64,000 nt of DNA from VFKU01 sp038916785 (GCA_038916785.1 JBCLBO010000007.1:1-64000), one strand, 5' to 3'. Counted from the stretch's first letter, positions 26,691 through 35,980 are shown. A program made the numbers and translations. Notes: a model not told the origin generated them from the letters alone.

Positions 26691-27059
26691 ATGTTACAAC
26701 TGATGTCGAGACTGGAAGTGGCGGACAATTCCGGCGCGCGCCGGATCCGCGTGTGCCAGGTGATGGGCGGCACGAACCGGCGCTACGGCCGGATCGGCGA
26801 CATCATCACCTGCTCGGTGAAGGAAGCGATACCGAATTCGCCGGTGAAAAAGGGCGAGGTGGTGAAGGCCGTGATCGTGCGCACGCGCAAGGACACTACG
26901 CGGGCCGACGGTACGGTGATTCGATTTGATTCGAACGCGGCGGTCTTGATCAACGAGCAGAAGGAACCGCGCGGCACGCGAATTTTCGGGCCGGTGCCGC
27001 GAGAGCTGCGCGACAAGGGCTACCTGCGCATTGTGTCGCTGGCGCCCGAAGTGGTCTGA
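26691..27059 (+). CDS. rplN: 50S ribosomal protein L14
   Basis: Intersubunit-bridge protein and target of the silencing factor RsfS. It starts MLQLMSRLEVADNSGARRI, followed by GDIITCSVKEAIPNSPVKKG and RGTRIFGPVPRELRDKGYLR. 122 residues, the family standard. ATG 26691 is preceded by AAGGAAG; the frame runs upstream into rpsQ but without homology. Confidence 0.97.
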   Translation: MLQLMSRLEVADNSGARRIRVCQVMGGTNRRYGRIGDIITCSVKEAIPNSPVKKGEVVKAVIVRTRKDTTRADGTVIRFDSNAAVLINEQKEPRGTRIFGPVPRELRDKGYLRIVSLAPEVV

Positions 27060-27070
27060 GGAAGGGTGAG

Positions 27071-27412
27071 ATGAATATCCGAAAAGGCGATATTGTACAA
27101 ATGATCGCGGGCGACTCGCGGTATCACGGCAAGCACGGCAAGGTGCTGTCCGTGGACAAGGCGAAGGGCCGCGTGCTGGTCGAGGGCGTGAACGTCCGCA
27201 AGAAACATATGAAGCCGAGCGCGAAGAACCAGCAGGGCGGAATCATCGAGAAAGAGGCGCCGGTACACCTGAGCAACGTGATGCCGTGGTGCGAATCGGC
27301 CGGTAAACCCAGCCCGATCGTGCGCAAACAGCTTGAAGACGGTTCGCGCGTGCGCGTGTACAAGATAAACGGTGAGACCGTGAAAGAGAAGGCAAGGGAG
27401 CACCGGTCGTGA
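27071..27412 (+). CDS. rplX: 50S ribosomal protein L24
   Basis: Assembly-initiating 23S rRNA binder. A KOW motif is visible (RKGDIVQMIAGDSRYHGKHG then KVLSVDKAKGRVLVEGVN), with KHMKPSAKNQQGGIIEKEAP. 113 residues. Its stop overlaps the rplE GTG by four bases. Confidence 0.96.
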   Translation: MNIRKGDIVQMIAGDSRYHGKHGKVLSVDKAKGRVLVEGVNVRKKHMKPSAKNQQGGIIEKEAPVHLSNVMPWCESAGKPSPIVRKQLEDGSRVRVYKINGETVKEKAREHRS

Positions 27413-27960
27413 AATCCAGACTTTACACACGGTATAGCGCCGAGATCGTGCCGGCCTTGATGAAGAAGCACGGCTATCGCAACATCATGCAGGTGCCGCG
27501 GGTCCACAAGGTGGTCATCAACATCGGTGTGGGCGAAGCGACGCAGGAGCCGCGGATGCTGGAGATGGCGATGGCGGAGCTGACGGTGATCGCGGGCCAG
27601 AAGCCGACGGTGCGCGTCGCCAAGAAGTCGATCTCGAACTTCAAGCTGCGCGAAGGCCAGAAGATTGCGTGTACGGTGACGCTGCGGGGCGATCGGATGT
27701 ACGAGTTCATGGATCGCCTGTTCAACATGGCGATGCCGCGTATCCGCGACTTTCGCGGCGTGCCGCGCAAGAGCTTTGACAGGAGCGGGAACTACACGCT
27801 GGGCCTGCGGGAGCAGACGATTTTCCCGGATCTGAAGTTGGATTCGGTCGAGAAGCCGCGGGGCATGAACATCACGTTTGTGATGAAGACCGCGGTGGCG
27901 TCGGAAGCGAGTTTTGATTTGTTGACAGGGTTAGGCATGCCGTTTCAACGGCAGAACTAA
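27409..27960 (+). CDS. rplE: 50S ribosomal protein L5
   Basis: 5S rRNA-binding protein of the central protuberance. VPRVHKVVINIGVGEATQEP, GQKPTVRVAKKSISNFKLRE and MYEFMDRLFNMAMPRIRDFR are diagnostic. 183 residues. GTG start inside the rplX stop (GTGA). Confidence 0.97.
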   Translation: MKSRLYTRYSAEIVPALMKKHGYRNIMQVPRVHKVVINIGVGEATQEPRMLEMAMAELTVIAGQKPTVRVAKKSISNFKLREGQKIACTVTLRGDRMYEFMDRLFNMAMPRIRDFRGVPRKSFDRSGNYTLGLREQTIFPDLKLDSVEKPRGMNITFVMKTAVASEASFDLLTGLGMPFQRQN

Positions 27961-27974
27961 GTTAGGAGCCGGGT

Positions 27975-28160
27975 GTGGCCAAGAAATCGCAGCTTGCCAG
28001 AATGAAGCGTCCCCCGAAGTTCAAGGTGCGCCAGTACACGCGCTGTAAAAAGTGCGGCCGGGCCCGCGCGTACCTGCGCAAGTTTCAGTTGTGCCGCATT
28101 TGCTTCCGCATGTTGGCGCTCGAGGGCAAGCTGCCCGGCGTGACGAAATCGAGCTGGTGA
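27975..28160 (+). CDS. rpsZ: 30S ribosomal protein S14, zinc-binding short type
   Basis: 61 residues with two Cys-x2-Cys pairs (CKKC and CRIC), the zinc-containing C+ form of S14, which folds into the 30S head. KFKVRQYTRCKKCGRARAYL and the final PGVTKSSW are typical. The short type is usual in many Gram-positives and several environmental phyla. GTG start preceded by TTAGGAG. Confidence 0.96.
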   Translation: MAKKSQLARMKRPPKFKVRQYTRCKKCGRARAYLRKFQLCRICFRMLALEGKLPGVTKSSW

Positions 28161-28193
28161 GATGATTCGAGGAACCGAAAAGGTGACCCAACC

Positions 28194-28595
28194 ATGTCCG
28201 TGACCGATCCGATCGCCGATTTGCTCACCTGCATCCGCAACGCTTCGAGCGCAGGCTTTCCGACGCTGCGCGTGCCGGCCTCGCTGATCAAGGCCGAAGT
28301 GTGCCGCGTGCTGCACGAAGAAGGGTTCATCCGCGGCGTTGAGCGCGAGGAAGACGGCAAGCAGGGCATCTTGACGATCACGCTGAAGTACTACGGCGAA
28401 GAGCGCACGCCGGTGATCACGGCTATCAAGCGCGTGAGCCGCCCGAGCCTGCGCGTGTACAAGGGCAAGTCCGACCGGCGCCTGGTGCGCAGCGGTCTGG
28501 GCATATCGATATTGACGACGCCGCGCGGCGTCATGACCGATCGGCGGGCGCGCAAGGAAAACGTCGGCGGCGAAGTGCTCTGCGAAGTCTGGTAA
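28194..28595 (+). CDS. rpsH: 30S ribosomal protein S8
   Basis: 16S rRNA central-domain binder and, in E. coli, repressor of the spc operon. DPIADLLTCIRNASSAGF, VSRPSLRVYKG and LGISILTTPRGVMTDRRAR are diagnostic. 133 residues. An AAGGTGACC site precedes ATG 28194. Confidence 0.97.
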   Translation: MSVTDPIADLLTCIRNASSAGFPTLRVPASLIKAEVCRVLHEEGFIRGVEREEDGKQGILTITLKYYGEERTPVITAIKRVSRPSLRVYKGKSDRRLVRSGLGISILTTPRGVMTDRRARKENVGGEVLCEVW

Positions 28596-28622
28596 GCGGA
28601 CGATACGACAAGGAAGGCAACG

Positions 28623-29162
28623 ATGTCGCGAATTGGAAGACTGCCCGTCCCGATCCCGAGCGGGGTCAAGGTGGACGTGAAACCGGGCCTGATGAAAGTG
28701 ACGGGCCCGAAGGGCACGCTCGAGCAGGACTTTGATCCGGGCCTGACCATCACGATCGCCGACGGCGAAGCGGTGGTGGCGCGTCCGAACGATCGTCCGG
28801 CGATGCGCGCGAAGCACGGCCTGGTGCGCGCGCTGCTGGCGAACATGATAGGCGGGGTGACGCAGGGCTACGAGAAGGTGCTGGAAATCCAGGGTGTGGG
28901 CTATCGCGCGGCGTTGGAGGGCAAGAACCTGACGCTTTCGGTGGGCTACAGCCACCCGGTGAAGATTACGCCGCTGGCCGGCATCCTGTTCACTGTCGAA
29001 GGCAACACGACGATCAAGATTACAGGGATCGACAAACAGCAGGTCGGCCAGGCGGCCGCCGATGTGCGCGCGTGGCGCAAGCCCGAGCCCTACAAGGGCA
29101 AGGGCATTCGTTACCGCGGTGAATACGTGCGGCGCAAGGTCGGCAAGGCCGGCACGAAATAA
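28623..29162 (+). CDS. rplF: 50S ribosomal protein L6
   Basis: Factor-binding-site protein near the sarcin-ricin loop. SRIGRLPVPIPSGVKVDV, VTGPKGTL and the C-terminal KPEPYKGKGIRYRGEYVRRK with VGKAG are diagnostic. 179 residues, normal. Confidence 0.97.
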   Translation: MSRIGRLPVPIPSGVKVDVKPGLMKVTGPKGTLEQDFDPGLTITIADGEAVVARPNDRPAMRAKHGLVRALLANMIGGVTQGYEKVLEIQGVGYRAALEGKNLTLSVGYSHPVKITPLAGILFTVEGNTTIKITGIDKQQVGQAAADVRAWRKPEPYKGKGIRYRGEYVRRKVGKAGTK

Positions 29163-29186
29163 CGGTGCGGCCGGTGGAGCATTAGC

Positions 29187-29540
29187 ATGGGATCGAAGAG
29201 TCTAAAGGTCACGCAACTGGAGCGGCGGCGGCTGCGCGTGCGCAGCAAGGTCACCGGCACGGCCGAGTGCCCGCGTCTGAGCGTGCGGCGATCGCTGAAG
29301 CACATCTATGCGCAGGTGATCGACGACGCGAGTGGCACGACGCTGGCGTCGGCCTCGTCGGTGGCGATGAAGATTGGCGGCGGCAATGTCGAGGGCGCGA
29401 AGCAGGTTGGCAAACTTCTCGCCGAGAACGCAATCAAGAGCAAGGTGCAGGCGGTCCGCTTTGATCGAAACGGCCGGTTGTACCACGGGCGCGTGAAGGC
29501 TTTGGCCGACGCAGCGCGCGAAGCGGGACTCAAGTTCTAG
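29187..29540 (+). CDS. rplR: 50S ribosomal protein L18
   Basis: 5S rRNA binder. RSKVTGTAECPRLSVRRSLK, HIYAQVIDDASGTTLASASS and a final GRVKALADAAREAGLKF are diagnostic. 117 residues. Confidence 0.97.
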   Translation: MGSKSLKVTQLERRRLRVRSKVTGTAECPRLSVRRSLKHIYAQVIDDASGTTLASASSVAMKIGGGNVEGAKQVGKLLAENAIKSKVQAVRFDRNGRLYHGRVKALADAAREAGLKF

Positions 29541-29573
29541 CGCATAGCGCGGGACATTCGGGAGAGTACAGGT

Positions 29574-30128
29574 TTGGGTACGCCAGCAGGAAAAAAAGGA
29601 CGGGGCGAGCGTTCCGATCGTGGAGAGCGCCGGTCGCGAGACGCGCGCGAGTCCGAGTTCATCGAGGACGTGGTGAAGATTTACCGTGTCGCCAAGGTCG
29701 TCAAGGGCGGCCGGCGGTTCAGCTTCAGCGCGCTGGCGGTTGTCGGCGACGGCAAGGGCCGGGTCGGCGCGGCGATGGGCAAGGCGGCCGAAGTGCCTGA
29801 AGCGATCCGCAAAGCGATCGAACGCGCGAAGCGCAACATGATCGCGGTGCCGGTGGTGAACACGACGGTGCCGCACGAAGTGATTGGCCGCGCAGACACG
29901 GCGCGGGTGCTGCTCAAGCCGGCGTCGCTGGGTACGGGCGTGGTCGCGGGCGGTCCGGTCCGGTCGGTGCTCGAGGCGGCGGGTTACAAGAACATATTGA
30001 CGAAATGTCTGGGATCGAGCAACGCGACGAACGTGGTGTGGGCGACGATCGACGGCCTGCGGCAGTTGCGGCGCGTCGAGGAAGTCGCCGCAATGCGCGG
30101 CATTGACCTCGCGACACTCCTGGCCTGA
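29574..30128 (+). CDS. rpsE: 30S ribosomal protein S5
   Basis: Decoding-fidelity protein. FIEDVVKIYRVAKVVKGGRR, FSALAVVGDGKGRVGAAMGK and KPASLGTGVVAGGPVRSVLE are diagnostic. 184 residues with a charged N-terminal extension. TTG is used as the start because no ATG/GTG lies in frame before the conserved region. The gene usually found next, rpmD (L30), is absent; rplO follows directly. Confidence 0.96.
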   Translation: MGTPAGKKGRGERSDRGERRSRDARESEFIEDVVKIYRVAKVVKGGRRFSFSALAVVGDGKGRVGAAMGKAAEVPEAIRKAIERAKRNMIAVPVVNTTVPHEVIGRADTARVLLKPASLGTGVVAGGPVRSVLEAAGYKNILTKCLGSSNATNVVWATIDGLRQLRRVEEVAAMRGIDLATLLA

Positions 30129-30153
30129 TAGTACAACCGCAAGGTAGACGACC

Positions 30154-30657
30154 ATGCTTGAACTGAACAATTTGCGCCCGTCGCCCGGATCGAAGAAGCG
30201 CCGCAAGCGCATCGGCCGCGGCCCCAGCTCGGGCAGCGGCAAGACGTCCGGCCGCGGGCACAAGGGCCAGGCGGCGCGCTCGGGGTACTCGCAGCGCATG
30301 GGTTTCGAAGGCGGCCAGATGCCGCTGCTCCGGCGCCTGCCCAAGCGCGGGTTCCACCATGAGCAGCAGTATCCGCTCGTCGAGATTAATCTCGACGTGC
30401 TTGATCGGCACTTCGAGTCCGGCGCGGAAGTGACGGCCGAAGCGCTTGTCGCCAAGCACCTCATTAAAGGGGTCAAGGGCGGCGTGAAAGTGCTGGGCCG
30501 CGGCGAGCTGACCAAGAAGTTTACGCTCAAGGTCGCCGCGATCAGCGCCGGCGCCCGGAGCAAGGTTGAAGCGGCGGGGGGCAGCGTCGAGCTGCACCAG
30601 CCGGCGCCTGCGCGGGCAGTCACCCGCCGCGGGCGGGGCAAGTCCAAGGAGTCCTGA
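30154..30657 (+). CDS. rplO: 50S ribosomal protein L15
   Basis: Late assembly protein of the 50S subunit. LNNLRPSPGSKKRRKRIGRG, SGKTSGRGHKGQAARSG and GFEGGQMPLLRRLPKRGF are diagnostic. 167 residues, slightly long because of a basic C-terminal tail. Three bases separate it from secY. Confidence 0.97.
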   Translation: MLELNNLRPSPGSKKRRKRIGRGPSSGSGKTSGRGHKGQAARSGYSQRMGFEGGQMPLLRRLPKRGFHHEQQYPLVEINLDVLDRHFESGAEVTAEALVAKHLIKGVKGGVKVLGRGELTKKFTLKVAAISAGARSKVEAAGGSVELHQPAPARAVTRRGRGKSKES

Positions 30658-30660
30658 ACC

Positions 30661-32001
30661 GTGGCGCAGCCCATCGAGGCGTTTCGCAACGCCCTGAAAA
30701 TCCCGGAGCTCAAGGGGCGCATCATTTTTACGATGGTGGCGCTGCTCGTGTACCGGTTCGGCTCGCACGTGCCGACGCCGGGCGTGGACGGCCACGCGCT
30801 CTCCGAGCGCATGGGCGAGCTGGGCGGCCTATTGAATTTCTACAACATGTTCTCCGGCGGCGCGTTCGCTCAGGCGACGATTTTTGCGTTGGGCATCATG
30901 CCCCACATCACGGCGTCGATCATCATGTCGATGCTGGTGCTGGTGATCCCGCATCTCGAAGCGCTGCACAAGCTGGGCGCCGAGGGCCAGAAGAAGATAA
31001 ACGAATACACCCGCTACGGCACGATCGTGTTGTGCATCGTGCAGTCCGTCGCGGTGGCGGGATTTCTGATCGGCATGAACACCGGCGGGGGCGTACCGAT
31101 CCTGATGGATCGGGACCCCGGCGTTGGTTTTTATTTGATGTGCATTCTTTCGTTTACGACGGGCACGGCGTTTCTGATGTGGCTGGGCGAGCAGATCAGC
31201 GAGCACGGCGTGGGCAACGGCATGTCGATAATCATTTTTGGAAGCATCATTTCCTTGATGCCCCAGTCGATGGCCGAGATGGTGCGGCTGATCTCGATCC
31301 GGGAAGTGACGTTTTTCATGGTTGGCCTGCTCGTGGTCATGTTCGTGCTGGTCATCGCGGGGACAATCTTGGTCACGACCGGGCAGCGCCGTATTCCGGT
31401 GCAGTATCCGCGGCAGGTCAAGGGCCGCAAAGTGTACGGAGGTTCGCGCAACTACCTGCCGCTGCGCGTCAACCAGGCCGGAGTGATTCCGATCATTTTC
31501 GCCAGTTCGCTCATTTCGCTGCCGGCCATGCTGGCCCAAACGATCCAGAACCGTTGGGTTCAGACTGTGTTGGGCGATTGGCTGACGCCGGGCCATTTTG
31601 TGTATTACGCGCTGTACTCGACACTGATCGTGGTGTTCTCGTTTTTCTACACGGCGGTAATCTTCAATCCGATCGAGATGGCCGACAATATGAAGAAATA
31701 CGGCGGCGTAATCATGGGTGTGCGCCCCGGCAAGGCGACGGCGGAGTACCTGAACCACGTGATGACGCGGATCACGCTGGTGGGTTCGCTGTTCCTGGTC
31801 GCTGTGGCGCTATTGCCCAACGTGCTTTATTCCACGATCGGCATCAAGGACTGGAACGTGGTTTCGTTTTTCGGCGGGACGAGTCTGCTCATCATGGTTG
31901 GTGTGGCGCTCGATACCGTAAAACAGATGGAACAGCACCTCATCATGCGCAACTACGAGGGCTTCGCGAAAGGGCGGCGCCTGCGCTCGCGGAGGGGCTG
32001 A
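30661..32001 (+). CDS. secY: preprotein translocase channel subunit SecY
   Basis: Pore of the Sec translocon. The 446 residues contain ten hydrophobic segments. FRNALKIPELKGRIIFTMVA opens the protein and GGAFAQATIFALGIMPHITA is the TM2 region. GQRRIPVQYPRQVKGRKVYG is the C4 loop that contacts SecA and the ribosome. GTG start. SecE is encoded at 48119 in the second cluster; SecG is not in the window. Confidence 0.97.
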   Translation: MAQPIEAFRNALKIPELKGRIIFTMVALLVYRFGSHVPTPGVDGHALSERMGELGGLLNFYNMFSGGAFAQATIFALGIMPHITASIIMSMLVLVIPHLEALHKLGAEGQKKINEYTRYGTIVLCIVQSVAVAGFLIGMNTGGGVPILMDRDPGVGFYLMCILSFTTGTAFLMWLGEQISEHGVGNGMSIIIFGSIISLMPQSMAEMVRLISIREVTFFMVGLLVVMFVLVIAGTILVTTGQRRIPVQYPRQVKGRKVYGGSRNYLPLRVNQAGVIPIIFASSLISLPAMLAQTIQNRWVQTVLGDWLTPGHFVYYALYSTLIVVFSFFYTAVIFNPIEMADNMKKYGGVIMGVRPGKATAEYLNHVMTRITLVGSLFLVAVALLPNVLYSTIGIKDWNVVSFFGGTSLLIMVGVALDTVKQMEQHLIMRNYEGFAKGRRLRSRRG

Positions 32002-32007
32002 GGCCGG

Positions 32008-32679
32008 ATGGCGGGCCGCGTCGTGATACTCGGCGCGCCGGGCGCCGGCAAAGGCACCCAGGCGCGGCGCGTGGCGGGGAGACACGGCTGGCCGCACATC
32101 TCGACCGGTGACATATTTCGATCGCACGTCGAACGCAAGACGGCGATCGGCCAGAAAATTGAATCGTTTATGCGCTCCGGACAACTTGTGCCGGACACGC
32201 TGGCGTATCAGATCGTGGTAGAACGGCTGGCGGAAGCGGACTGCGCCCGCGGCTATATATTGGACGGGTTTCCCCGTTCCGTGCCGCAGGCGCTGGCGCT
32301 GGATCCGATGTTGTCGGACCGGCACGAGGCGCTCGACGCCGTGGTCCTGCTGACGATCGACGACGAAGAGTTGATCGAGCGGTTGACGGCGCGGCGCACG
32401 TGTCCGCATTGCGGGAAGATTTACAACTTGACGTTCAACCCGCCGAAGATTGCGGGCCAGTGCGACAGGCCTGAGTGTGACGGCGCGCTGCTGGTGCACC
32501 GGGACGACGACCAGGAAGACACGGTGCGCTGGCGGTTGAAGGTGTACCATGAGACGACGGAGCCGCTGATCCAGCACTACCTGCGGCGCGGTCTGCTCCA
32601 GCGGGTGGACGGCGGGGCAAGCCCCGACGCCATCGAGGCGACGATCGAAGGCATGCTCGGAAAACTGGGAGCCGCGTGA
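32008..32679 (+). CDS. adk: adenylate kinase
   Basis: Converts ATP plus AMP to two ADP. The P-loop is GAPGAGKGTQARRVA, the AMP site is STGDIFR with DGFPRSVPQA, and it is a long-lid form. The lid holds TCPHC and QCDRPEC, a four-cysteine zinc site known in many non-enterobacterial kinases. 223 residues. Conserved placement between secY and map. Confidence 0.97.
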   Translation: MAGRVVILGAPGAGKGTQARRVAGRHGWPHISTGDIFRSHVERKTAIGQKIESFMRSGQLVPDTLAYQIVVERLAEADCARGYILDGFPRSVPQALALDPMLSDRHEALDAVVLLTIDDEELIERLTARRTCPHCGKIYNLTFNPPKIAGQCDRPECDGALLVHRDDDQEDTVRWRLKVYHETTEPLIQHYLRRGLLQRVDGGASPDAIEATIEGMLGKLGAA

Positions 32680-32683
32680 GGCG

Positions 32684-33472
32684 ATGATCGCGATTCGTAC
32701 GGAGCGCGAAATAGCGTTGCTGCGCGAGGCGAACCGGATTGTCGCCGAGACGCTGTGCGCCTTGGCCGACCGGGTCGAGCCGGGCGTGACGACGGCGGAG
32801 CTGGACGCGGTGGCGGAGAGGATGATCCGCGCGGCGGGCGCCGAGCCGTCGTTCCTGGGATACCAGGGTTATCCGGCGAGCACGTGTATTTCGGTGGATG
32901 CGGAAATCATCCACGGGATACCGGGCCCGCGGCGGCTGCGCGAAGGCGAGATTTGCAGCCTGGACGTGGGCGTGCGGTACAAGGGTTATTTCGGCGACGC
33001 GGCGTTGTCGGTGGCGGTAGGCGAGGTGGACGACGAGCGGCGCCGGTTGATGGAGGCGACGGATCGCGCGCTGGTGAATGCGATTGCGGCGGCGCGGCCG
33101 GGCAACACGATCGACGACATCGGTCGCGCAGTCGAGCAGACGGTGCGGCCGGAAGGGTTCACGGTGGTGCGGAATTTTGTTGGCCACGGGATCGGCACGG
33201 AGATGCATGCGGAACCGCAGGTGCCGAATTTTTCGACCGGCCGGCGCGGTCCGAAGTTGAAGCCGGGCATGGTGCTGGCGATCGAGCCGATGATCAACGC
33301 TGGCACCGACGAAGTGTTGATGCTCGACGACGGCTGGACGGCGGTGACGGCGGACGGCCGGCCGAGTGCTCATTTTGAACATACTATCGTCGTCCGCGAG
33401 GGCGACGCGGAAATATTGTCGGCCTCGGCGTCGGTGAACCGGCGCTGGGGCATGCGGGAAGCGTTGAGATAG
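32684..33472 (+). CDS. map: methionine aminopeptidase, type I
   Basis: Removes N-terminal Met from nascent proteins. Metal ligands are present: the two Asp in SLDVGVRYKGYFGDAALS, His in FVGHGIGTEMH, Glu in LAIEPMIN and Glu in AHFEHTIVV. 262 residues without an N-terminal zinc-finger extension. It starts four bases after adk. infA, which commonly follows, is not present; rpmJ comes next. Confidence 0.97.
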   Translation: MIAIRTEREIALLREANRIVAETLCALADRVEPGVTTAELDAVAERMIRAAGAEPSFLGYQGYPASTCISVDAEIIHGIPGPRRLREGEICSLDVGVRYKGYFGDAALSVAVGEVDDERRRLMEATDRALVNAIAAARPGNTIDDIGRAVEQTVRPEGFTVVRNFVGHGIGTEMHAEPQVPNFSTGRRGPKLKPGMVLAIEPMINAGTDEVLMLDDGWTAVTADGRPSAHFEHTIVVREGDAEILSASASVNRRWGMREALR

Positions 33473-33520
33473 CCAGGATGCGGCGATGGTGCCGCCGATA
33501 CGAATTGAGAGAGAGCAGCG

Positions 33521-33634
33521 ATGAAAGTTAGAAGCTCCGTGAAGAAGATTTGCGAGAAGTGCAAGATCATCCGCCGCCACGGCGTGGTCCGGGTGATCTG
33601 CGAGAACCCCAAGCACAAGCAGCGGCAAGGCTGA
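33521..33634 (+). CDS. rpmJ: 50S ribosomal protein L36
   Basis: 37 residues starting MKVRSSVKKICEKCK. Cys11, Cys14, Cys27 and His32 form the zinc site of the C+ form. RRHGVVRVICENPKHKQRQG is the conserved end. Too short for many ORF cut-offs. A GAGAGAGCAGCG purine run precedes the ATG. Confidence 0.96.
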   Translation: MKVRSSVKKICEKCKIIRRHGVVRVICENPKHKQRQG

Positions 33635-33653
33635 CCCGAGGAGACCGGCAGAC

Positions 33654-34040
33654 ATGGCACGCATCGTAGGCGTCGACCTTCCGCGCACAAAACGCGTCGA
33701 GATCGCCTTGCAAAGCATTTACGGCATCGGGCCGACCCGCGCCAAGCGGTTGATGGCGCGGCTCAAACTCGATTCGACGCTGCGCGTCCAGCAGATGACG
33801 GACGAGCAGGTGAACGCGCTTTCCGTGTTGATCCAGAACGAGTACAAGGTGGAAGGCGACTTGCGCCGCGAGGTTTCCGGCAACATCAAGCGATTGATGG
33901 AAATCGGTAGCTACCGCGGCCAGCGCCACAAGAGGGGCCTGCCCGTCCGCGGGCAGCGCACGCGGACCAACTCGCGTACGCGCAAAGGCCCGCGCAAGGC
34001 CACGATTAAACGTGCGGCCCCGTCTGGGCCGAGCAAGTAA
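33654..34040 (+). CDS. rpsM: 30S ribosomal protein S13
   Basis: 30S head protein that contacts P-site tRNA. ARIVGVDLPRTKRVEIALQS, YGIGPTRAKRLMARL and the basic GLPVRGQRTRTNSRTRKGPR tail are diagnostic. 128 residues. Confidence 0.98.
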   Translation: MARIVGVDLPRTKRVEIALQSIYGIGPTRAKRLMARLKLDSTLRVQQMTDEQVNALSVLIQNEYKVEGDLRREVSGNIKRLMEIGSYRGQRHKRGLPVRGQRTRTNSRTRKGPRKATIKRAAPSGPSK

Positions 34041-34055
34041 GGGAGAGACGAGACC

Positions 34056-34451
34056 ATGTCCGAAGAAAAGCGCGCCAAACCGAAGAAGAAGCGCATGGCC
34101 CTGACGAGCACCTCGGGCCTGGCGCACATACAGGCGACGTTTAACAACACCATCGTCTCGATCAGCGACCAGCGCGGCAATGTGATCTCGTGGTCCAGCG
34201 CCGGGCAGGTGGGATTTGCCGGTTCGCGCAAGAGCACGGCGTATGCCGCGCAGCTTGCCGCGGAGAAGGCTGCGCGCGGCGCGCTGGAGGCGGGGCTGAA
34301 AGAAGTGCGAATCCATGTGAACGGCCCCGGATCGGGCCGCGAATCGGCGATCCGCGCCATCCAGGCGGCTGGGCTGGAAGTGAGCTTGATTAAGGACACC
34401 ACCAAGATACCGCACAACGGCTGCCGGCCGCGCAAGCGGCGGCGCGTCTGA
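34056..34451 (+). CDS. rpsK: 30S ribosomal protein S11
   Basis: 30S platform protein lining the E-site mRNA path. GLAHIQATFNNTIVSISDQR, GNVISWSSAGQVGFAGSRKS and the C-terminal NGCRPRKRRRV are diagnostic. 131 residues. rpsD (S4), usually next, is absent; rpoA follows after 55 bases. Confidence 0.98.
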   Translation: MSEEKRAKPKKKRMALTSTSGLAHIQATFNNTIVSISDQRGNVISWSSAGQVGFAGSRKSTAYAAQLAAEKAARGALEAGLKEVRIHVNGPGSGRESAIRAIQAAGLEVSLIKDTTKIPHNGCRPRKRRRV

Positions 34452-34506
34452 GGCGATTCCGCGAGTTGACCCGAGGCAACGAACGAATAACGAGGACAGA
34501 GGGACA

Positions 34507-35559
34507 ATGACTACTATGCTGGCGGAAGATTTTGTCATCCCGAAGTGGGTAAAAATTGAAGACGGCGCGACGGACAAGTTCGCGCGGTTCATCGTCGAGC
34601 CCTTCGAGCGCGGCTACGGCACGACGGTGGGCAATTCGCTGCGCCGTGTGCTGCTCGCCTCGCTGAGCGGCGCGGCCGTCACGGCCGTGCGCGTCGAGGG
34701 CGTGCAACACGAGTTCTCGGCGATTCCGGGGGTCGAGGAAGACATGACCGACGTCGTCCTCAACTTCAAGAAGTGCGACCTGAGTCTGAAGGAAGGCGAT
34801 TCGCTGATCTTCTCGTACTCGTTTAGCGGCCGCGGCGATTGCACCGCGGGCGACGTGTTCAAGGGCCAGGACAAGATCCAGTGCCACAAGCCCGGCCACG
34901 TCCTGTTCTCGAGCACCAGTAACTCGGCGAAGCTGGACATGGAGATCAAGGTCGCCAAGGGCCGCGGCTACATGACGGCGGACAAATTCGAGCTCGAGCA
35001 CGCGCCCCTGGGCACGATTTACCTCGACGCGAGCTTCTCGCCGGTCACCAAGGTGAATTTCCAGGTCGAGGACGCGCGCGTCGGCCAGATGACCGACTAC
35101 GACCGTCTCCTGCTCGAAATCTGGACCAACGGATCGATCACGCCGGAGCAGGCGCTGCGCGAAGCGGCCAATTTGCTCATCGAGCACCTGCGGATTTTCG
35201 CGCAGCAGCAGACCGAGGAAGAGCACAAGTCGCAGTCGGGCGGCGGTGAGGACTCCGAGTTGCAGCGGCTCATGGGCCGGCCGGTGGAGGACCTGGAGCT
35301 CAGCGTGCGTTCGGCGAACTGCCTAAAGGCCGCCGAGATTCGGACCATCGGCGAGCTCGTCTCCCGCTCGGAGAACGAGATGATGGGCTTTCACAATTTC
35401 GGCAAGAAATCGCTCGACGAGATTAAGTCCATCCTCGAGACGATGGGCCTCTCGCTGGGCATGGGCGCGGCGGGAAATGGCGACGCGCCGGGCAACGCGA
35501 TCTCGGCGCCGGCGATAGTCGAAGCAGACGGCAAAGACCCCGATGCGGACGAAGAGTAG
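34507..35559 (+). CDS. rpoA: RNA polymerase alpha subunit
   Basis: Assembly platform of RNA polymerase. The N-terminal domain has RFIVEPFERGYGTTVGNSLR and GAAVTAVRVEGVQHEFSAI. The C-terminal domain (about 258-325) has LELSVRSANCLKAAEIRTIG and FGKKSLDEIKSILETMGL, the part that binds UP elements and activators. 350 residues with a short acidic tail. rpoB and rpoC are not in the window. Confidence 0.98.
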   Translation: MTTMLAEDFVIPKWVKIEDGATDKFARFIVEPFERGYGTTVGNSLRRVLLASLSGAAVTAVRVEGVQHEFSAIPGVEEDMTDVVLNFKKCDLSLKEGDSLIFSYSFSGRGDCTAGDVFKGQDKIQCHKPGHVLFSSTSNSAKLDMEIKVAKGRGYMTADKFELEHAPLGTIYLDASFSPVTKVNFQVEDARVGQMTDYDRLLLEIWTNGSITPEQALREAANLLIEHLRIFAQQQTEEEHKSQSGGGEDSELQRLMGRPVEDLELSVRSANCLKAAEIRTIGELVSRSENEMMGFHNFGKKSLDEIKSILETMGLSLGMGAAGNGDAPGNAISAPAIVEADGKDPDADEE

Positions 35560-35599
35560 ACGAAGAGTAATCGTCCAGACCAGATAGGGAAGTGAACCC

Positions 35600-35980
35600 A
35601 TGAGACATCGCAATGCAGGCCGCCGGTTGGGCCGCACGACTGAACACCGCAAGGCCACGATGAAGGCCTTGGCTGTGGGGCTGTTCAAGCACTACGGCAT
35701 CATGACGACGGTGCAGAAGGCCAAGGAATTGCGCCGCTTCGCCGAGCCGCTCATCACGCTGGCCAAGGACGACAACTTGACCAACCGGCGCCGCGCCTTT
35801 GCCGCGTTGCGCGACAAGGACGCGGTGAAGAACCTCTTCGCCGAGATCGGCCCGGCGAACAAGGAGCGCCCCGGCGGCTACACCCGCGTGCTCCGGATCG
35901 GCCCGCGCGCGGGGGACAACGCGTTCATGGCGCGTATGGAACTCGTCGGCTTGGGCGAGATGAAGATCGAAGAAGCGTAG
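35600..35980 (+). CDS. rplQ: 50S ribosomal protein L17
   Basis: Tunnel-exit protein. MRHRNAGRRLGRTTEHRKAT, ITTVQKAKELRRFAEPLITL-like sequence and GGYTRVLRIGPRAGDNAFMA are diagnostic. 126 residues. Last gene of the super-operon; no T-rich hairpin follows before the foreign-looking region begins. Confidence 0.97.
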   Translation: MRHRNAGRRLGRTTEHRKATMKALAVGLFKHYGIMTTVQKAKELRRFAEPLITLAKDDNLTNRRRAFAALRDKDAVKNLFAEIGPANKERPGGYTRVLRIGPRAGDNAFMARMELVGLGEMKIEEA